Shown: piece by piece, positions 1 through 8,536 of the stretch
Position numbering within the stretch: the first letter of the stretch is position 1
How the letters are laid out: each line of letters starts with the position of its first letter
Source of the DNA: Candidatus Altimarinota bacterium
GTDB taxonomy: Bacteria; Patescibacteria; JAEDAM01; BD1-5; UBA2023
Assembly: GCA_018457335.1 (NCBI GenBank)
Contig: JAGYHI010000027.1
Span: forward strand, 1-12,453
Length of the DNA stretch: 12,453 nt
Reading direction: 5' to 3'
Position numbers and translations under genes: made by a program
The notes under the pieces: model-generated
Databases searched by the model: none
The model's input: only the letters and a program-made list of their open reading frames with translations
What the model was told of the DNA's origin: nothing

Positions 1-157
1 CGCTTTACGCTTCATCTTTTAATAACTGATTTTCATCATCGCTCATCGATTTTTTCACTCTTTATTTATTTTTAAAGGTAAAAAATCTCTTGGCAGTATT
101 TGCCCCTCTTGTACCCTGCGGATGTAAACCCCATTTTGTACAGTTTTTCGTTTTAGA
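1..157. other. Window edge, no supported gene
   Basis: No coding region can be supported here. The minus strand holds only very short open frames (for example 20 residues at 134-72, starting MGFTSAGYKRG, and 13 residues at 46-5, MSDDENQLLKDEA). The plus strand has an open frame without a start that ends at 73-75. None has a promoter of the type seen in front of the other genes. A gene lying mostly outside the window cannot be excluded. Confidence 0.3.
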
Positions 158-190
158 AAAAACCACCAAATAGAATATTTGGTGGTTTTT
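158..190. terminator. Bidirectional intrinsic terminator
   Basis: A perfect 15-bp inverted repeat (158-172 and 176-190) encloses a 3-nt loop. The core is CCACC/GGTGG, with A runs on the left and T runs on the right, so it can terminate on either strand. It lies 32 nt past the stop of the small secreted protein gene on the minus strand and is probably its terminator. Confidence 0.8.
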
Positions 191-221
191 AGTTTGCATA
201 TTTTCTACAAATTTGACCCAT

Positions 222-512
222 TTATTTTTTTGAAAAAATTGGTTTAAAAAAGAATATTTTATTTTTTTCAATCTCCTGAATCCCTTTTTTCAACATTGTA
301 ATTTTATCATCAAAATCCTTCAAACATTCTTCTGGCGCCTTAGAGGATTTCACACATTCTTGATATAATTCTTTCGTCAATTCTAATTGTCTTATTTCTA
401 TTTCTCTTTCGTCAATCTGAGATTGCATTGTACTGTCATTTGAATGAATACAGAAAATTGCAAAGACAAGGGAAAAAATAGTAATCTTTATAAAAAATTT
501 TAATATTTTCAT
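222..512 (-). CDS. Small secreted or membrane-tethered protein, function unknown
   Basis: I do not recognise this 96-residue protein. Residues 1-22 (MKILKFFIKITIFSLVFAIF) form a Lys-containing, then strongly hydrophobic segment, which is a signal peptide or N-terminal anchor. The rest is hydrophilic, Glu/Lys-rich and probably helical or coiled-coil (QSQIDEREIEIRQLELTKEL). It has two Cys spaced C-x9-C (ECVKSSKAPEEC), which suits an extracytoplasmic disulfide or a helical-hairpin fold. The stop is TAA and there is no in-frame TGA. A TATAAT lies at 535-530, 17 nt before the ATG, so the leader would be about 10 nt; no Shine-Dalgarno sequence is visible. A strong terminator follows at 190-158. It is divergent from the hydrolase gene. 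The ORF is convincing because of the signal-like N-terminus and flanking signals; its role is unknown. Confidence 0.65.
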   Translation of the reverse strand: MKILKFFIKITIFSLVFAIFCIHSNDSTMQSQIDEREIEIRQLELTKELYQECVKSSKAPEECLKDFDDKITMLKKGIQEIEKNKIFFFKPIFSKK

Positions 513-582
513 ATACTGAAATATATAAAATTATACTTGCCTATAATATATAAAAAATCCAAAATTTGTCAAAAATTATCTC

Positions 583-610
583 TTGATTTCCTCGAAAAAT
601 TTCTTATACT
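583..610 (+). promoter_or_regulatory. Promoter of the serine hydrolase gene
   Basis: TTGATT (583-588), a 16-nt spacer and TATACT (605-610) lie 25 nt before the ATG at 636. This matches the promoter pattern repeated through the window and helps choose 636 over the upstream in-frame ATG at 537, which would lie before the promoter. Confidence 0.65.
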
Positions 611-635
611 TTCTACTAAATTTAATTCATACAAA

Positions 636-1247
636 ATGAAACAACAAATCGTCCACATCCACGGCGGAAGTGCTTTTGATAGCCATAAACAATATCTCCA
701 TACTCTCAAAAATTTCATCGAATTTTCACCAGAGAAAAAAGAAGAGAGAAAGAAGTGGAAAAATCGCTATGAAGAATTTCTTGGAGAAGAAAAATATCAA
801 ATCCTGCGGCCAAGCTTCCCGTGTAGCGACAATGCTAAATACAATGAATGGAAAATTTACTTTGAAAAAGTGATTCCATTTTTGGATGAAAATGTGATTT
901 TTGTCGGACACTCACTTGGGGGGATTTTTATCACAAAATACCTCAGCGAAAATATTTTACCGAAAAAAATAGCCCAACTTCATCTCGTCTCACCAGTATA
1001 CGATCATACGAGTGAAATCGAGCAACTCGGCGATTTTTGGCTTGTAGACGGCTGGGAAAACTCTATTGCGAAAAATAGCATTAAGGAAATTTTCATTTAT
1101 CACTCGACTGACGACACAATTTGTCCTATCACAGAAAGCGAAAAATATCACGAAAAACTCCCAAATTCTAAATTGCAAATTTTTGCAGATAGATTTCATT
1201 TTATTTGAGAGGACTTTCCGGAGTTGTTTGAGAATATTAGAAATTAA
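636..1247 (+). CDS. RBBP9/YdeN-type alpha/beta serine hydrolase
   Basis: This is a 203-residue cytoplasmic alpha/beta hydrolase of the small RBBP9/YdeN kind. The N-terminal strand and oxyanion region are MKQQIVHIHGGSAF. The nucleophile elbow is GHSLGG, with Ser93. The acid is Asp159 or Asp160 in HSTDDTICP, and the catalytic His188 is in ADRFHFI. The natural substrate is unknown; family members act on small esters or peptides. With the standard code the frame would stop at TGA 1206-1208, just after the catalytic His. Read as Gly191 it continues GEDFPELFENIRN to TAA at 1245, the usual family ending. The start at 636 is preferred because HIHGG must lie near the N-terminus and the promoter sits at 583-610. 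Its 3' end overlaps the convergent membrane-protein gene by 11 nt. Confidence 0.85.
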
Positions 1248-2475
1248 GTAGGTGAGTATAACCAATGACAGTTATTAACGCGAAATATACAATTATAATC
1301 CTCAAAGAAATATTTTCATCTTGATTTGGGAATACTTTCATGGTTTTATTCCAAAAACTCATTGTAATTAAAAACATTGATGCTCATAAGACAATTATTC
1401 CTGCCTGATCTCAAAAATCATAGAATCAAAAGGCTAATTTTGGGAGTAAAATTGATACTCTCCCCACCATATACAGAATTCCTGTATATAAAACAAATTC
1501 TATAATCAACTCAAAAATATTTCCTATTCAACTTTGTGATTTTTGTTTTTTCGGTATATTCTCTTTTTTTTCTTGCTCCTTGATAAACTTTTGAAGTTTT
1601 AAATCATTTTTATCTTGCAAATATCAATAAGAAAAGAAAAATATTTTAAACACATAAAGAATAAAAAATATAAATGGTGCGATAAAAATAAAAGAAAAAA
1701 TAGTAAAAATAAAAATATCTTTTTCTCCAGTATATTTCTCAAAAGTAAGATAGCAAATTAATAAGCAAATCCCAAAAGATACATATTGAAAACCAAGATA
1801 GAGAAAATTTTTCATGGTTTTTTTGTGCTCTTGCACGGATTTATATCGAACCATATTGTCATATTCAAGGTAAAAATCAAGGATTTTGCCAGTTTCTTCT
1901 ATGGAAATATCTTTTCTCATTCGAGCAAGAAGAAAAAAGAAAATATTTTGCTTAATGAGAGATATATTTTGTGGTATTTTTGAAATTCTTTTAAAAAAAT
2001 TATGCTTACCACCTTCTATATATAAGGAAAATATACCGAAAAAAATAAAAACACCTATTGTGAGAATCCCGTCCGAAATATTAAAATTCACCAAAAAAGA
2101 AATAATAAAATACAATATTCATCAAAATATAACAATCAATGCATAAAAGCCCAATTTTACAAACTGCATTTGCCCGTAGATTTTTTTCGCGAGTTGTGAG
2201 TATTCTTTTTCTTTTTCGGTTTTCTGAAAAAAGGTATTTACCATATCGAGAGCGATGAGATTGACATTTTTTCCAAAAATTTCATTTATCGTCTTTGAAA
2301 AGAGGAGATAGACAAACATGCAAAGCAAAATACTCATAAAATAGCCTTCATTTACAGAAAACCCAAGTATCTTATAAAAATCAAAAAGATAGATTTCTTG
2401 CAAAAAATTGATAAAAGAAAAGGCTCCAACCAGTGCAGCAAGCGAAAATACGATGGAAAGAAAAATGTAATACAT
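1237..2475 (-). CDS. Multi-pass integral membrane protein, function unknown
   Basis: A 412-residue protein results only when seven in-frame TGA codons are read as Gly (at 2124, 2121, 1626, 1530, 1428, 1413 and 1386 on the minus strand). Two are adjacent, giving Gly-Gly inside a membrane segment (VIFGGILYFII). I count about eight or nine hydrophobic segments. Between the second and third is a charged cytosolic-looking stretch with FQKTEKEKEYSQLAKKIYG. A second loop contains ARMRKDISIEETGKILDFYL, and a third is Lys/Gln-rich (KLQKFIKEQEKKENIPKKQK). I cannot assign a family. The ATG at 2475 is chosen because it lies 25 nt after a TATACT; a TTG two codons upstream is possible. It ends in TAA at 1239-1237, 11 nt inside the convergent hydrolase gene. 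About 26% of its Gly codons (7 of 27 by hand count) are TGA, which is high for the window. Confidence 0.8.
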
Positions 2476-2480
2476 AACCA

Positions 2481-2515
2481 AAAAAATATGCTATATTTCC
2501 AGTATAGCATATTTT
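2481..2515 (-). terminator. AT-rich terminator hairpin after the rhodanese gene
   Basis: A 13-bp inverted repeat (2483-2495 and 2503-2515) has a 7-nt loop. On the minus strand it is followed by a T run. It starts 19 nt after the rhodanese stop codon. The stem is AT-rich with few G-C pairs, so termination may be partial. Its plus-strand reading also ends in T residues. Confidence 0.5.
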
Positions 2516-2529
2516 ATAAAAAAATTCAA
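2501..2529 (-). promoter_or_regulatory. Promoter of the membrane protein gene
   Basis: On the minus strand, TTGAAT (2529-2524), a 17-nt spacer and TATACT (2506-2501) lie 25 nt before ATG 2475. The -10 box falls inside the hairpin that appears to terminate the upstream rhodanese gene. Confidence 0.6.
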
Positions 2530-2533
2530 GATT

Positions 2534-2902
2534 TTATCGCACGATTTCGACATTTTTTATATCTCGCATTCCGCCGAGATTTTGGATATTTTTGTAGCCA
2601 GCTTTTTTGAGGATTTCGAGGGCAATATCTGCTCGTCGTCCGCTTCGACAGTAGAGTGCAACATTTGTATTTTTTGGGATTTTTTCAAAATTTCCTGCTT
2701 GGATTTCGCCGAGTGGCACATGAATCGCCCCTTTGATATGTCCAGCGTCCCACTCAGAATCTTCACGCACATCAACATAGACAAGAGTATTTTTTGTTTG
2801 ATTTTGAGATTGCATATTTTGTGGGTTATTATTTGAATTTTCTGTTTTAGAAGCACAAGAAAAAAGCAGTGAAAGAGAAAGTAAAGCGACAAGATATTTC
2901 AT
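2534..2902 (-). CDS. Lipoprotein rhodanese (single-domain sulfurtransferase)
   Basis: A 122-residue exported rhodanese similar in layout to PspE-type proteins. Residues 1-16 (MKYLVALLSLSLLFSC) are a lipoprotein signal peptide with lipobox LFSC; Cys16 would be lipidated, placing the protein on the outer face of the membrane. A Ser/Asn/Gln-rich linker runs to about residue 37. The rhodanese domain has YVDVREDSEWDAGHIKGAIHVP and the active-site loop C85-RSGRR, and ends in the usual ALEILKKAGY..NLGGM segment. It probably transfers sulfane sulfur or acts in extracytoplasmic thiol or cyanide chemistry; the partner is unknown. The start was placed at the signal peptide Met, not at the longer in-frame ATG at 2953, because the longer start would put 17 extra residues before the signal and lies upstream of the predicted promoter. 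It has no TGA codon. Confidence 0.9.
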   Translation of the reverse strand: MKYLVALLSLSLLFSCASKTENSNNNPQNMQSQNQTKNTLVYVDVREDSEWDAGHIKGAIHVPLGEIQAGNFEKIPKNTNVALYCRSGRRADIALEILKKAGYKNIQNLGGMRDIKNVEIVR

Positions 2903-2925
2903 GGAGTGAAAATTAATTTTTTTAA

Positions 2926-2953
2926 ATTGTAAGCATTTTGAGAGAGAAAGCAA
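2926..2953 (-). promoter_or_regulatory. Promoter of the rhodanese gene
   Basis: On the minus strand, TTGCTT (2953-2948), a 16-nt spacer and TACAAT (2931-2926) lie 23 nt before ATG 2902. The pattern is the same as for neighbouring genes. Confidence 0.55.
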
Positions 2954-2961
2954 ACAAAAAA

Positions 2962-2989
2962 TTGAATTTTTTTAAGAAATGTATATAAT
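2962..2989 (+). promoter_or_regulatory. Promoter of the YvlD-like gene
   Basis: TTGAAT (2962-2967), a 16-nt spacer and TATAAT (2984-2989) lie 25 nt before ATG 3015. It is back-to-back with the rhodanese promoter on the other strand. Confidence 0.7.
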
Positions 2990-3014
2990 TTTTGCAAATC
3001 ATAATTTCTTAACT

Positions 3015-3380
3015 ATGAAACTTATCATCAAATTTTTACTCACAGCCGTCGGTATTTACTGTCTGGGTAAATTCGCACCAGAATACACAGACCTTATAAA
3101 AATCTCCTTCCCATGAGATCTCCACTCGCAGGAGTTTTATAAATCCCTTCTGACTTTTACCGTCATTCTCGCACTTGTAAATACTTTTATCGGAACAGTC
3201 GTGCGATTTATTACTTTTCCGATTCGACTTTTGACACTCGGGCTTTTTAATTTCGTCATCATCGCTGCAATGGCATATTTGACGACACAAATTTATGACG
3301 GAATTCATCTTCAAGGTCCGCTTACTTATCTTGCTGTCGGATTGATTCCTGTCATGATAAATCTCATCCTTGGAAAATAA
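3015..3380 (+). CDS. YvlD / phage holin family IV-like small membrane protein
   Basis: A 121-residue integral membrane protein with about four transmembrane segments: near residues 5-20, 44-62, 72-92 and 104-119. The central segment LVNTFIGTVVRFITFPIRLLTLGLFNFVI matches the hallmark of the YvlD / 'Mycobacterial 4 TMS phage holin, superfamily IV' family (PF04020), in which an N-x-x-I-x-P...P-I-x-x-x-T-L-G-L-F core is typical. Despite the holin name, family members are mostly housekeeping membrane proteins of unclear role, and there is no phage context here. TGA at 3114-3116 encodes Gly34 in SFPGDLHSQEF; under the standard code the gene would be truncated. The stop is TAA. It has its own promoter and lies 62 nt before the MscS-like gene. 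Confidence 0.85.
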
Positions 3381-3382
3381 AA

Positions 3383-3410
3383 TTGCATTTTCTAAAAAAA
3401 TCAATATACT
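3383..3410 (+). promoter_or_regulatory. Promoter of the MscS-like gene
   Basis: TTGCAT (3383-3388), a 16-nt spacer and TATACT (3405-3410) start right after the YvlD-like stop codon (3380). The ATG at 3443 follows 32 nt later, so this gene has an independent promoter as well as possible read-through from upstream. Confidence 0.65.
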
Positions 3411-3442
3411 AGCATTGTTTTATTTCTTAAAATTCTCTCTTT

Positions 3443-4360
3443 ATGGATAAATTTTCACTTTCTAAATTTACAGACCAAGCTACCTGGATGGGAATCTGGG
3501 ACACTGTTTCGCCTTGGCTTTTTGGTCTTCTTCTTATCATTGTCGTCTACATTGTCGCAAAAATGATACGAAAACTTCTCGTAAAAGTTTTATCAAAACT
3601 TAAAATCGATGAAAAAGCTACAAAACTCCTTTCTGGAAAAGGAAAAATGAGCCTTGTAGACCCAATCAGCACAGTAGTATACTACCTCATCTGGCTTCTT
3701 GCTCTCCCTACTATCCTCGAAAAGTTTAGCCTTTCTTCATTGGCAGTATCTATCAATAAACTTATCAGTGATGTACTCAGCTTTATACCAAATCTTGTAT
3801 CAGCAGTTCTTGTTTTTGCTATTTTCTACTTCATTGCAAATGCAGTAAAAGTCGTCATCGAAAAAGTACTCGAAGGACTTGATATCAAAAACTGGCTCGA
3901 TAAAGTTGGACTCAAAGGTCTTACTGAGAAAGTAGATCCAGTAAAACTCCTTGCTAATATTGCTTTCTTTATTATCATTTTGACAGCAGTCAATCAATCA
4001 CTTCGAATCCTCAATCTTCCAGTTCTTTCAAATATCGTAGATACAGTACTTGCAATCTCTGGAAATGTACTCTTCGGAAGTGTCATCATTGCAATCGGTG
4101 TATGGGTAGCAAGCTTTGTAGCAAAACTCATCACTGAACACGGTGGACAAAAAAATCTCGCTCTCCTTGCTAAATACGCTATTATTGCTCTTATTGGTAT
4201 CAGTGGTATCGAGCAAATGGGGCTTCAAACTGCTATCATTACTGATGTAGTTCGAATGTTTATCGCAGCTCTTGCTCTCGGTTTTGCTATTGCTATGGGA
4301 CTTGGAGCCAAAGAATCTATCGGAACATTAGTCTCAGATATTATTAAAAAATTTAAATAA
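3443..4360 (+). CDS. Mechanosensitive-channel-like conserved TM-helix protein
   Basis: A 305-residue membrane protein built from repeated hydrophobic helices, like the 'conserved TM helix' (PF05552) proteins annotated as small-conductance mechanosensitive ion channels. Segments lie near residues 22-45, 72-95, 110-135, 165-185, 205-230, 240-258 and 268-292. The pattern PNLVSAVLVFAIFYFIANAVKVVIEKVLEGLDI recurs as VLAISGNVLFGSVIIAIGVWVASFVAKLI, which shows an internal duplication. The last helix AALALGFAIAMGLGAKESIGTLVSDII is Ala/Gly-rich like the MscS pore helix, but no C-terminal MscS beta domain follows. It may be a channel or a scaffold; ion transport is an inference. It contains no in-frame TGA among 19 Gly codons, unlike its neighbours. 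The stop is TAA, and a terminator follows 19 nt later. Confidence 0.85.
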   Translation: MDKFSLSKFTDQATWMGIWDTVSPWLFGLLLIIVVYIVAKMIRKLLVKVLSKLKIDEKATKLLSGKGKMSLVDPISTVVYYLIWLLALPTILEKFSLSSLAVSINKLISDVLSFIPNLVSAVLVFAIFYFIANAVKVVIEKVLEGLDIKNWLDKVGLKGLTEKVDPVKLLANIAFFIIILTAVNQSLRILNLPVLSNIVDTVLAISGNVLFGSVIIAIGVWVASFVAKLITEHGGQKNLALLAKYAIIALIGISGIEQMGLQTAIITDVVRMFIAALALGFAIAMGLGAKESIGTLVSDIIKKFK

Positions 4361-4378
4361 TTTTTTATAATAGATTTT

Positions 4379-4417
4379 AATAAACCCTTTCTTAAAATGA
4401 AAGGGTTTATTTTTTTG
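4379..4417. terminator. Shared bidirectional terminator
   Basis: A perfect 13-bp inverted repeat (4379-4391 and 4399-4411, core ACCCTTTC/GAAAGGGT) with a 7-nt loop is followed by a T run on the plus strand. It terminates the plus-strand MscS-like gene. On the minus strand, the TAA stop of the 430-residue gene (4409-4407) lies inside the right arm, so the same hairpin can serve both convergent genes. Confidence 0.85.
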
Positions 4418-5699
4418 TGAGTTCTTCTCAATATTTTTGAAGGAAAACATCAATATCTTTTCGTACTTCTTGCAAATTAGTATCACCCAATTCTTTCAAA
4501 GATACCTCCAATTCCTGTCAAATCTTCAAAAAAGATATATGTCTCCATGGTTTATGAAGCGATCTCATAAAAAAAATTGACTTAGGACTTTGATCAAAAT
4601 CTATTTGCCGTTTAGGTTTTTCTGCTGGATTCCACTCCACTCAATAGATACAGCCTTTTATCAAAACCACATTTCCATATTCATCAATAGTATCTTTAAG
4701 TGCTAAAAATGTCGGCTCTCATACATCTTTTGTAAAACCGACCAACTCATCTTGAAAATAATATGTTTTCAAAATATTGCAAATATTTCACTGTAGAATT
4801 TCATAAAAATAAGGATCAGCTTGAGGACAACCCATAAAATCAATACCTTGATACATTTCTAAATTGAGATATTTTTGGTTAATTTGGGTGGGATTTTCAT
4901 ATTTTTTATTTATCACAAAATCATGTACAGTTGCAAAAAAGAGCCCCTCTTCTTTTAAAAGCCCTTCCTTTGCGCAGGCTTGATTGAGCAATAAAAATTC
5001 TGGATTTTCTATATGTTGTAAAAAATCATCCAAGGAATCAAAAGAAGAAAGATACACGGAAAGATTCTCGGGAATAGCATCACTAAGGAGTCTCTGTAGT
5101 TTTCAAGATTTTTCACTCGCTTTCCAGTTTTCATAAAGTTTTGCAGTCGGACAATATTTCTGTGCAATCTGAAAAAAATTAAGTATATATTTTTCTGTAA
5201 TTCCTACAAATTTTCTACCAAGGATTTTATCGAGATTTTTATGAGTCATTTCAATCAGCTGAGAAGTAGAATGAATCTGATATATTTTTGCGAGATATGA
5301 AGCAATCTCGAAAAGTCACCACATTTTTTCAAGTTCATAATAATCATCAATCATTAATTGTGGATTTTCTTTCAAAAGCTTTATCATTAAAACACTTTCT
5401 TCATTTTGAGTTTTATGTACCAATGGGAGAATATTGTATGTATCCCTCTGTTTTAGTCGAGAAAAAACAAATTGAAAATCCTCAAAATTCATATTTCATA
5501 AAATTTCATTCACTCCAATCTTAATATTATAGTTTCGTAAAAATTTGGAAATTTTCTTGTTTTCCTCAAAACTATTTCCTTCAATTGTTTCTTCTGCATC
5601 AAATAAAACAGTGACAGAATCATGAAAAAAATTGCGCACATCATGTGTTTTATTTTTTACAGTCTTCAAAATGCTTTGTATATTTTCAAAAATTTCCAT
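4407..5699 (-). CDS. Uncharacterised 430-residue soluble protein downstream of the ATPase
   Basis: I do not recognise this protein. It is complete (430 residues, ATG to TAA) only if eight in-frame TGA codons are read as Gly: 5498, 5318, 5105, 4790, 4721, 4643, 4520 and 4430 on the minus strand. They give about 40% of its 20 Gly residues, the highest share in the window. There is no signal peptide or transmembrane segment. The sequence is mostly helical and charged, opening MEIFENIQSILKTVKNKTHD, with several Cys (EKYCPTAK, NQACAKEG, DFMGCPQAD, GNICNIL, IKGCIYG). The C-terminal third (GEPTFLALKDTIDEYGNVVL, then KGCIYGVEWNPAE) looks more beta-rich, so two domains are likely. It starts 14 nt after the ATPase stop with no promoter or terminator between, so the two are probably co-transcribed. 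A role with the ATPase is only a guess from context. Confidence 0.75.
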
Positions 5700-5713
5700 A
5701 TTTTCAAAAAAAA

Positions 5714-8350
5714 TTATACTCTTTTTAGCTGCTTGTGAATCTCGTGAATCGCACTCGGAATCACTGCGAGTCCGATGACATAAATCCAATTTTCTGATGA
5801 AAGATAAGAAAGATGGAAAATATCATGAAGTGCTGGCACACTGACAAGTAAAATCTGCAAAACTACCCCAAGAACAACAGATCCAACGAGAAATTTATTT
5901 TTGAAAATGCCACTCTCGACGAAAGAAAGCGTCGTACTACGAATAGAAAAAGTGAAAAACATTTGTGTAAATACAAGTGTTATAAAAGCAAAAGTCCGTG
6001 CTTGAGTTGTGATCTCTGCTGGGATATTTTCTGCGAAAGGCGAGTAGCCAGCGATATAGTGTCCGTACCAAAAAGCAACAATCGTCATAAGTCCCATCAA
6101 GAATCCATATACAATAATCCGCAAACCTGCTCCACCAGCAAAAAAACTTTCTTTGGCAGGACGTGGTTTTTTCTTCATGACAGCGCTCGATCCGTTGTCC
6201 ATACCGAGTGCAATGGCCGGAAGTGAATCCGTCAAAAGATTGATCCAGAGGAGTTGGATTGCGAGTAGGGGAGTCTCCCACCCGATAAAAATCACTACAA
6301 ACATTGCCACAACTTCCCCAAAATTACAGGCAAGAAGGAAGACAATCGTTTTTTTGATATTATTAAAGATATTTCGTCCTTGCTCGACGGCAGTGATAAT
6401 CGTCGCGAAATTGTCATCAGTCAAAATCATATCTGAGGCTCACTTAGCGACATCAGTCCCAGTAATTCCCATCGCAACACCGATATCAGCGCCACGAAGC
6501 GACGGTGCATCATTGACACCATCACCCGTCATCGAGACGATATGTCCTGCTTTTTTGAGGGCTTTTACGATGCGGATTTTGTGCTCTGGCGACACTCGAG
6601 CAAAGATGCGATAATGTTCGATATTTTTACAAAAATCAATTTCATTCATCGCGTCGATTTCTTCGCCGGTGATGACAGCATCAACATCATCTGTGATGCC
6701 GAGCTCTTTCGCGATCGCAAAGGCTGTATTTTTATAATCACCCGTGATCATAATCGGGGTAATGCCTGCTTCTTTTGCGGTGCGAATCGAGATTTTGACC
6801 TCTTCTCGTGGCGGATCAATCATACCGACAAGCCCCACAAAGATAAGATTATCTTCAAAGTTTTCACTTTTGAGATTTTTGTCAGCTTTTTTGTAGGCAA
6901 AACCAAGGGTCCGCAAGGCTTTGTTTGACATTCTCTGCATTTGCAAGAGGATTTCTTTTTTGTCTTTTTCGGTGATTTCTCGGACGCTGTCATTGATTTT
7001 GATATGCGTACAGATTTCGAGCAGTTGGTCGATGGCTCCTTTTGTGTAGAGGGTAATATTTTCACCTTCTTTTACGAGGGTAGACATCATCTTTCGATCA
7101 CTATCAAAAGGAATTTCATCGAGTCTTTCAGTTTTTTCTGATAACTTTGCTCGGTCAACTCCGACTTCATCAGCGAGATAAAGAAGTGCCACTTCTGTCG
7201 GATCACCCGTCACTTTTCCGTCTTCGTAGGTCGCGTCCGATGAGAGTACCATACCTTTTGCGAGCATTTTTTCTTGTGGAGTGATTTTCATCTCTGGCGA
7301 GATTTTTTTGGTCATATTTGATGTCCACATTTCGACGACGGTCATTTTATTTTGTGTCAGCGTCCCCGTCTTGTCGCTACAAATAATATCAACCGACCCG
7401 AGCGTCTCGACAGCAGGAAGTTTTTTGATGATGGCATTTTTCTTGGACATACCACTGACACCGATCGAGAGTACGACTGCTACGATAGCCGCGAGCCCCT
7501 CTGGGATACTGGCTACCGCGAGAGAAACGGAGACCAGAAACATCTCAGTGGCTGGTCGCCCCTGCAAAATCCCAATCGCAAACATAATCACACAGATAAA
7601 AATTGCGATTTTCCCGAGGGTTTTACCGAGCATTTGGAGTTTTATTTCGAGTGGAGTTTTTTCTTCTTCGCCGTCGTCAAGGAGTTTTGCGATTTTTCCG
7701 ATTTCTGTATGTTTTCCAGTTGCCACGACGATAGCCTCACCACGACCAGCCGTAATAATAGTCGACATATACGCCATATTTTTTCGGTCACCAACGCCCA
7801 TATCTTCTCGCGCGACAAAATCCGCATCTTTATTGACGGGGAGCGACTCACCCGTGAGAGCCGATTCTTCGATCTGCAAATCCGCCGTCTCTATAAGTCG
7901 CAAATCTGCTGGTATCACACGCCCAGCATCGAGTATCACGACATCACCGACGACGATTTCACTCGCGTCAATCTCCATCGCAACGCCATCACGACGCACC
8001 AGCGTCCGCGGTGACGAGAGTTTTCGCAGCGCATCAATTGCTTTGCCAGCCTTGTATTCCTGGACGACACCGAGAAGAGCATTAACCAAAATTACACACA
8101 AGATAATCACCGAATCAATATACTCACCCATAAATCCCGTAATTAGCACGGCAGAAAAGAGAATATAAATCAGCCAATCATTGAGCTGAGACAAGAAAAG
8201 CTCAAAAAGAGATTTTTTCTTGTGTTTTGGGAGGGTATTTTTCCCGTAGTTTTCTAGATTTTCTTGGACTTGTGCTTTTGTGAGCCCATTTTCGATATCC
8301 AGCGAAAAATGTTTTGTAATATTTTCAAGTTTTTCGGTAGTAAAATTCAT
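5714..8350 (-). CDS. P2A-type cation (probably Ca2+) transporting ATPase
   Basis: An 878-residue P-type ATPase with all domains: N-terminal cation-ATPase region, A-domain TGES (166-169), M4 PEGL (283-286), phosphorylation motif D326-KTGTLT, N-domain KGA (437-439), P-domain TGDY and TGDGVNDAP (608-616), and a C-terminal M5-M10 block. Ca2+-type coordinating positions are visible in M4 (Glu284), M5 (NFGE, Asn676 and Glu679) and M6 (NLLTDSLP, Asn704, Thr707, Asp708). The SERCA M8 Glu appears replaced by Gln (FTQMFF), as I recall for bacterial PacL-like pumps, so it may carry one or two Ca2+. It would export Ca2+ or a similar cation using ATP. TGA at 6442-6440 encodes Gly637 in VAK-G-ASDMILTDDN; a standard-code reading would split the gene between the P domain and M5. 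Only one of about 63 Gly codons is TGA. Stop TAA. Confidence 0.93.
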
Positions 8351-8380
8351 AAATTTGTGATAAAAAATAAAATCTCTCTT

Positions 8381-8409
8381 ATTGTAGCATATTTTTTTGA
8401 TAAATGCAA
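8381..8409 (-). promoter_or_regulatory. Promoter of the ATPase operon
   Basis: On the minus strand, TTGCAT (8409-8404), a 17-nt spacer and TACAAT (8386-8381) lie 30 nt before ATG 8350. It points away from the first peptide/antisense unit. Confidence 0.65.
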
Positions 8410-8442
8410 GAGGAAAGGAGAGATTTTTTAAAGATGTTATTT

Positions 8443-8470
8443 TTGCTATTTTGATAAATTTTCATATACC
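8443..8470 (+). promoter_or_regulatory. Plus promoter of unit A (peptide mRNA)
   Basis: TTGCTA (8443-8448), a 16-nt spacer and TATACC (8465-8470). The predicted transcription start is G8477, seven bases on, so the RNA begins GCCUC. Unit B has the same spacing and the same first bases. Confidence 0.65.
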
Positions 8471-8536
8471 ACTTTCGCCTCAGCACTTTTCTGAGGTGTT
8501 GAGGAATATTTTTTATTTCTTAACGGTTTTGCGTAT

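Noticed and set aside
72..134. 20-residue minus-strand mini-ORF (MGFTSAGYKRG...)
   Set aside because: It has no promoter of the local type and no second copy to support it.
537..635. Upstream ATG start for the hydrolase
   Set aside because: It would add 33 residues before the HIHGG strand and lies upstream of the predicted promoter.
3015..3380. Prophage holin gene
   Set aside because: The family name includes holins, but the gene has a housekeeping-type promoter and no phage genes are nearby.
7281..8168. 295-residue plus-strand ORF opposite the ATPase
   Set aside because: It is a shadow of the ATPase coding strand with Ser/Ile/Thr-rich low-complexity translation and no start signals.
5714..8350. 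ATPase as a pseudogene or as two genes split by a stop codon
   Set aside because: The only interruption is one TGA at a position filled by Glu or Gly in homologues, and other genes in the window need the same reading. Code 25 explains it.
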